Positions 19,238 to 22,772 of a stretch of DNA of 22,772 nt are shown here, one piece after another; positions within the stretch are counted from its first letter, which is position 1, and the number at the start of each line of letters is the position of its first letter. A program made the position numbers and the translations under genes. The stretch lies in contig JAIVFJ010000576.1 in the NCBI GenBank assembly GCA_025765615.1, forward strand, positions 1 to 22,772, given 5' to 3'. This stretch comes from Zopfochytrium polystomum. Its lineage: Eukaryota; Chytridiomycota; Chytridiomycetes; Chytridiales; Chytridiaceae. The notes below the pieces were generated by a model that was given only the letters and a program-made list of their open reading frames with translations, did not search any database and was not told the DNA's origin.

Positions 19238-19630
19238 AAGAATCTACGCCGTTTCTATTTCCTCTCGTCTCTGAGAAGGGGAAAAAAATTGTTCGACTCA
19301 TCGCTGGCTGCCTCGATTTCATGTCTCTCACCGATTCGCCCCATCTCGCACCAAACTGATCTCAGGTTAGTGCCTCTGCTCCTCCCGTCGTGGTCTGGTC
19401 AAGCCCACACCACCGAGATTTCCCGTGCAAATCGATCTGTCTTGTCTCGTTGCCTGTCGCGCCCACCGAGTTGGTCCCTTCCACAGTAAGACATGTGTAC
19501 AACACCGCAGAATGCAATCGATCATCACGAAAACCTAACTTAATTGCATTCATTCTCACACTCTTTTCCATAATCGCTCACTGATTCCTTTCCCTTCCTT
19601 TCCCTTCCTTTTCAGTGTAGAATCTCCGCT
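19238..19630. other. Boundary region and 5' leader of the TIR gene
   Basis: About 390 bp between the DUF4246 stop and the TIR-gene ATG. Composition changes here from GC-rich to AT-richer. A probable 5'-UTR intron runs from GTAAGA at 19486 to TTTTCAG ending at 19615 (130 nt), with CTCACTGAT as a branch-site candidate. No independent gene is seen. Confidence 0.5.
19584..19612 (+). repeat. TTCCTTTCCC tandem pyrimidine repeat
   Basis: Nearly three copies of a 10-bp pyrimidine unit directly before TTTTCAG. It acts plausibly as the polypyrimidine tract of the inferred 5'-UTR intron. Confidence 0.7.
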
Positions 19631-20455
19631 ATGTTTGTCTCAGTTTTTGCCCGAAGTGCTCACAAGTACTGGGTTGAAGTCCAGTATCTTGATGATGCAG
19701 CCACGCTGATTCTTGAACTTGATTCTCCCACTCTAGAAGACTTGAAAGAGAAGGTATGGTGATCTGGAAAATATTTTGAAAGGCTGATTTGGTTTTCAGA
19801 TCAACAAGAGCACAGATTCTTTTCTTGGCCAAGACATTGATATTCTTCTGAAAACTGGTCCTCAGCTGAGGATTGTCAATCATGCTGCTATTTTGGTGCA
19901 GACTTTGATTGAAAAGTCATCATTTGCCGACATGGTTAGCTTCCAGATTCAGCTCAAACGAACCAATACTGCTGCTACTTCTGTTCAGCCTACCCCTTGT
20001 AATCTGCTTGCAGTGCCTTCATCAAAATCATATGATGGGTTCTTGTCCTATCAGAAAGTGGAATGCAGTTGTTTCTCCTTTATCTCACATCCCAAAGATG
20101 GGGCAGTCAAGCAAATTTTAAAAGCATTTTTCATGATCTCACCAAAAAGTATGGCCTTCAAAGTTGGTTGGATCTGAACAACATGGATGGGCCCATCAGC
20201 CAGGCCATGGCTGAGGGGATTGACTCCAGCAAAGTCTTTATCCCTGTTCTCACAAGGGCGTACAGGTATATCTGTCAGTTATATATATCTCCAGGTTTCT
20301 AATCATGCAACCAAAATTCCCTCAACTGCCTGCTGGAAATTATGTACGCTAAAGACCGGAAGAAGCCTCAAGCGCCGATTCGCTTATTGAAAGGAGGTGA
20401 AGTGGCTCAAGGAGAAGTCTTCCAAATGGCCATGCTGCGAAGCAAGGTGGAGTGA
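19631..20455 (+). CDS. TIR-domain protein with N-terminal head domain, truncated after the TIR
   Basis: TIR domains act in immune signalling or as NAD+-consuming enzymes. Exon 1 (19631-19753, 41 codons) ends in LEDLKEK. A 46-nt intron (GTATGG...TTTTCAG, 19754-19799) follows. Exon 2 continues with the head (DIDILLKTGPQLRIV). The head's mix of strand-like and LEDLKEKI-type segments is compatible with a ubiquitin-like fold, as in Crinkler-type headers; this is inference. The TIR starts at about 20028 (SYDGFLSYQ), then HDLTKKYGLQSWLDLNNMDG and MAEGIDSSKVFIPVLTRAY, and after another break CLLEIMYAKDRKKPQAPIRL. Frame breaks lie at about 20116-20123 and 20311-20320 (A/T homopolymers, one base missing each). 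A GT-AG pair at 20266-20294 would give a 29-nt intron, unusually short. The frame ends at 20455 about 25 codons after the TIR, where related multi-domain proteins would continue into NACHT. The catalytic Glu cannot be assigned with confidence. Confidence 0.78.
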
Positions 20456-22772
20456 TGTCCACATCTTACTGGTTTTAGCGTTCACATTGGCACCTTCCTG
20501 CAACAATAACTTGACTATGTCCAAATGACCACTTGAAGATGCATGATGGAGTGGTGTCCAACAATTGATGTCTGCAGCATCCACAACAGCGGCTTCCTAC
20601 AACAAACACATGACAGCCTTAGGATGACCATTCAGAGATGCAATGTGGAGGGGTGTTGAGTTGATGTTGGTCTCAGCATTTACAGAACAACCCTGCTCTA
20701 GCAACCACTTGATCACCTCCAAATGACCGTTCTCACAAGCAGTATGGAGTGATGTCCTCCCATATTCATCAGCTGCATTTTGAGTGATCCTATTTATGCG
20801 ACGCCATTCTTGAAGTTGATTTCGATCATGAGGGTGTGCGAAAAATTCCATGTGGGGCGTTTCGTTGTCTACAGTACTTGTCGGATAAATGGCAAGCCCA
20901 GCCCACACTGAGTTTACTCACCGTTTTTCCCCCAGTTCTGAATGACAAGCGCACAGCCATATTGATGAGCTTTATCACCAGAGGCATCTACTAAATGCAG
21001 TCCACCCCCATTTCAAGAAGGAGAGAAACAGTCTCCAGGTGCCCTCCCATTGCTGCAACCATCAGCAGGGTCTTGTTTTTTCACCGTAAAGACTTCTCTC
21101 TCCCCATCTGTTGCCTCTACAATTAATATCCTCAGCTCCATCTTCAATCAATGCCTTGCAAGCTGCTGTCAGACCTCTCCTTGCAGCCTCGTAGAGCGGC
21201 GTTGAAGAAAACACTTTGATTTCTCTGGCCATGCTGACCAGCGCCTTGCCATCTCCAGCTGCAAGAAGAACCTGAACCAGCCAGTCCCTTTTCAGCATGA
21301 TTCCGCTGCACAACGCAGCAGGCCCAAACTTGTCAGGTGAGGCAAACTCTCTCCACTCAGGCCAACCTGCAGGCACATCTTGGCTGACTTCCTCTTGGTG
21401 GCTGAGCCAAAACTTGAACGCATACTGAGCGGTGGAATTCTTGGTGATGAACTTGTGAGTCCCATTCAGAGCCTGATACTTGTCTTCAACAAATTCACAG
21501 TGTTTGTCATACACTCCATCTACCCCAACACTGTCAGGAACAGGGCAGGACAGGACAAGGCAGACAAGGAACTGAGAGGAGTGATGATTGTATTGGAAAA
21601 CAATAATTCACTTGAGCGATGGGACAGGTCCCCCATCCCCCTTTTATACCTTTTGAGAGTCTTCCTTGTCAAGACTCAAAGAAAGTTCCGAAAAGAGCAA
21701 TTAGTAATCCAATGATACCAATGACAACAAGACAAGTCAGGAAAGCGAAGAAGGTTCCAGAAGGTTCCATGAAGGAATGTTCTAGAAGGTTCCAGAGGTT
21801 TCCAGAGGGTGATTCATAACAAACACCAAACTTCTAGATAGTGGGGAGAACTTGATCCGCTTGAACTTGAGCCAGCTCGTAACAGGCAAGACGTGCAAAC
21901 TGGAATATTCCAAAGGATCTCTCAAAGATTTCAGCAGATACTGCCTCTGAACATCATGTTGACTAAGAGCGCCTCCTGGGAAGGGCTTTGACAGCATGGA
22001 TTCCACAAAGAGATTCATATCCTTATTGTTTTTGGCATCGTTTGAAACAAGAACCATAGAGTCCATTTTCATCATTGTGCGGAACACGTCCTGCTCAGGT
22101 CTAAAGATTCTGACAATCAGAGGCAACTCATTTGCCGCAAAACAGCAAGAGCTCAAGCATTTTGGTCGTCTCCCTGCTGTTTGGAGCTCCACATTCATCC
22201 AAAGCATCGAAAATCAGCAAAATGTTCTTCTGCTTGTCACTAGCATCCAGCTGCTTCAATCCTCAAATAAAAATCTTCTGGAAAGCCTCTTCAGGGGTCT
22301 TGAGAATACTGGAATCTTGGTTCTTCAAGTCTTCAGCAAAAGCCATCGCGCAAAACTTCCTGAAAGAAGGAAGCGCACTGCACAGATTCCAAAGAGTGGT
22401 GGCGATAAGCTCCTGAGGGCTGTTCTTCTTCATGTCATCATGCCTGCAGTAAAACACAGACACCAACACATATGTGCTGGGAAGTTTCTCACTGACAAGC
22501 CAGGCAATCACAGACTTTCCAAGGCAAGCTGCCCCATTCAACCACAAAACATTCCCAACGTTGGCAGACAGGAGCCAGGAGCATACACTCTCAAGATAAA
22601 ACATCCTAGGATTTGATCAACAGGTATTGGAAAAACGGCAACTCTGAGGCAGGTTTTTGGACAATCTGGCAATGCTTGATTTCCTTCACAAGAATAGCAA
22701 CCTGATCATCCCAATCTGTGGATCCAGGAGCCTTCCCATCAAAGTCAGCATAAAGCAATCTTAGGAGGCATT
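20384..22772 (-). pseudogene. NACHT-ankyrin (NLR-like) gene, 5'-incomplete and degraded
   Basis: STAND-type NTPase with ankyrin repeats, the architecture of fungal NLR-like sensors; the 5' end lies beyond the right edge. In order on the minus strand: a linker (LRLLYADFDGKAP, WDDQVAILVKEIKH); a NACHT with P-loop WLNGAACLGKS (22541-22512) and Walker B ILLIFDALDECG (about 22225-22188); then RIF-RPEQDV. A gap of about 270 bp holds an HSE/TATA region. Next come STAQYAFKFWLSH and at least four ankyrin repeats (PLYEAARRGLTAACKALIED; TSLHTACENGHLEVIKWLLE; TPLHIASLNGHPKAVMCLL; TPLHHASSSGHLDIVKLLLQ) and a partial one ending at 20420 in GHLE. Damage: an in-frame TGA at 22263 between P-loop and Walker B, an in-frame TAG at 20597 inside a repeat, and further frame changes near 22606, 22150 and 21080-21000. 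GTGAGT near 20930 may open an intron. The last 12 residues before the stop at 20384 are not ankyrin-like. Confidence 0.82.
21641..21797 (-). promoter_or_regulatory. Heat-shock-element array plus TATA box
   Basis: On the plus strand GAA occurs at 21750, 21760, 21775 and 21785, and TTC at 21755, 21765, 21780 and 21790. This is strict alternation at 5-bp spacing, with one degenerate pentamer at 21770 between two four-unit arrays (and GAG at 21795). nGAAn/nTTCn alternation is the binding site of heat-shock factor. About 100 bp further along the minus strand, GGTATAAAAG (21650-21641) is a consensus TATA box. Together they form a minus-strand promoter pointing into the ankyrin half of the NACHT-ankyrin locus, with an expected start near 21615. 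No in-frame ATG follows closely: the first ATG (about 21528) is out of the ankyrin frame as sequenced. The elements are seen directly; promoter activity is inferred. Confidence 0.62.

Noticed and set aside
21541..21580. CAGGACAGGACAAGG-type repeat as an independent minisatellite
   Set aside because: Only a few degenerate units, lying in the presumed leader downstream of the TATA box; too short to call.
1..22772. CRISPR array, prokaryotic operons, rRNA or tRNA genes
   Set aside because: Repeats are microsatellites without spacers, genes have GT-AG introns, and I found no tRNA B-box plus acceptor-stem arrangement or rRNA core sequence by eye.
1..22772. Transposon or LTR element
   Set aside because: No transposase, integrase or reverse transcriptase motif and no paired terminal repeats were seen; the inversion near 20.4 kb is better explained by recombination between gene-family members.

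Overview
The window looks like nuclear DNA of an early-diverging (chytrid-like) fungus. The genes have short GT-AG introns (about 46-136 nt) and the first 19 kb is GC-rich with many microsatellites. The gene families are a fungal DUF4246 protein, an Mnn4/LicD-type glycan enzyme, a fungal-style DDT-WHIM-PHD chromatin protein and ribosomal protein eL31. The right end holds TIR/NACHT/ankyrin sequence of the kind amplified in some chytrids. The lineage is inferred from gene content and intron style only.

Layout. 1-2428 is gene-free and dominated by (GA)n, (CT)n, (CAGA)n, (GGCA)n and (CA)n repeats. Minus-strand genes follow from 2429 to 15494: a seven-exon DDT/WHIM/PHD chromatin regulator (5322-2429), eL31 (6111-5676), a membrane-anchored FkbM-type methyltransferase (8197-6869), a protein of about 1250 aa with a central RING finger and ankyrin-like repeats (12510-8762), a 2H phosphoesterase (13609-12763) and an intact LicD/Mnn4-like type II membrane protein (15494-14250). 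Plus-strand genes follow: an unrecognised polytopic membrane protein (about 16067-16966) and a DUF4246 protein carrying a ZZ zinc finger (17077-19237).

From about 19.4 kb the composition becomes visibly AT-richer and the content changes to an NLR-like locus. A plus-strand gene with a possibly ubiquitin-like head and a TIR domain (19631-20455) stops just after the TIR. It runs tail to tail into a minus-strand NACHT-ankyrin gene (22772-20384) that enters from the right edge and carries stops and frame breaks. Between the NACHT and ankyrin modules lies a regular array of heat-shock-element pentamers followed by a TATAAAAG box, both oriented to transcribe the ankyrin half.

Most coding regions, including eL31, are broken by frame shifts equivalent to single missing bases, usually at short homopolymers. 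Intron phases and exon lengths fit these missing bases exactly in the chromatin gene. This argues for consensus indels in the assembly over real decay for the housekeeping genes. The NACHT-ankyrin gene additionally has in-frame stops explainable by C-to-T changes, so it is probably a true pseudogene.
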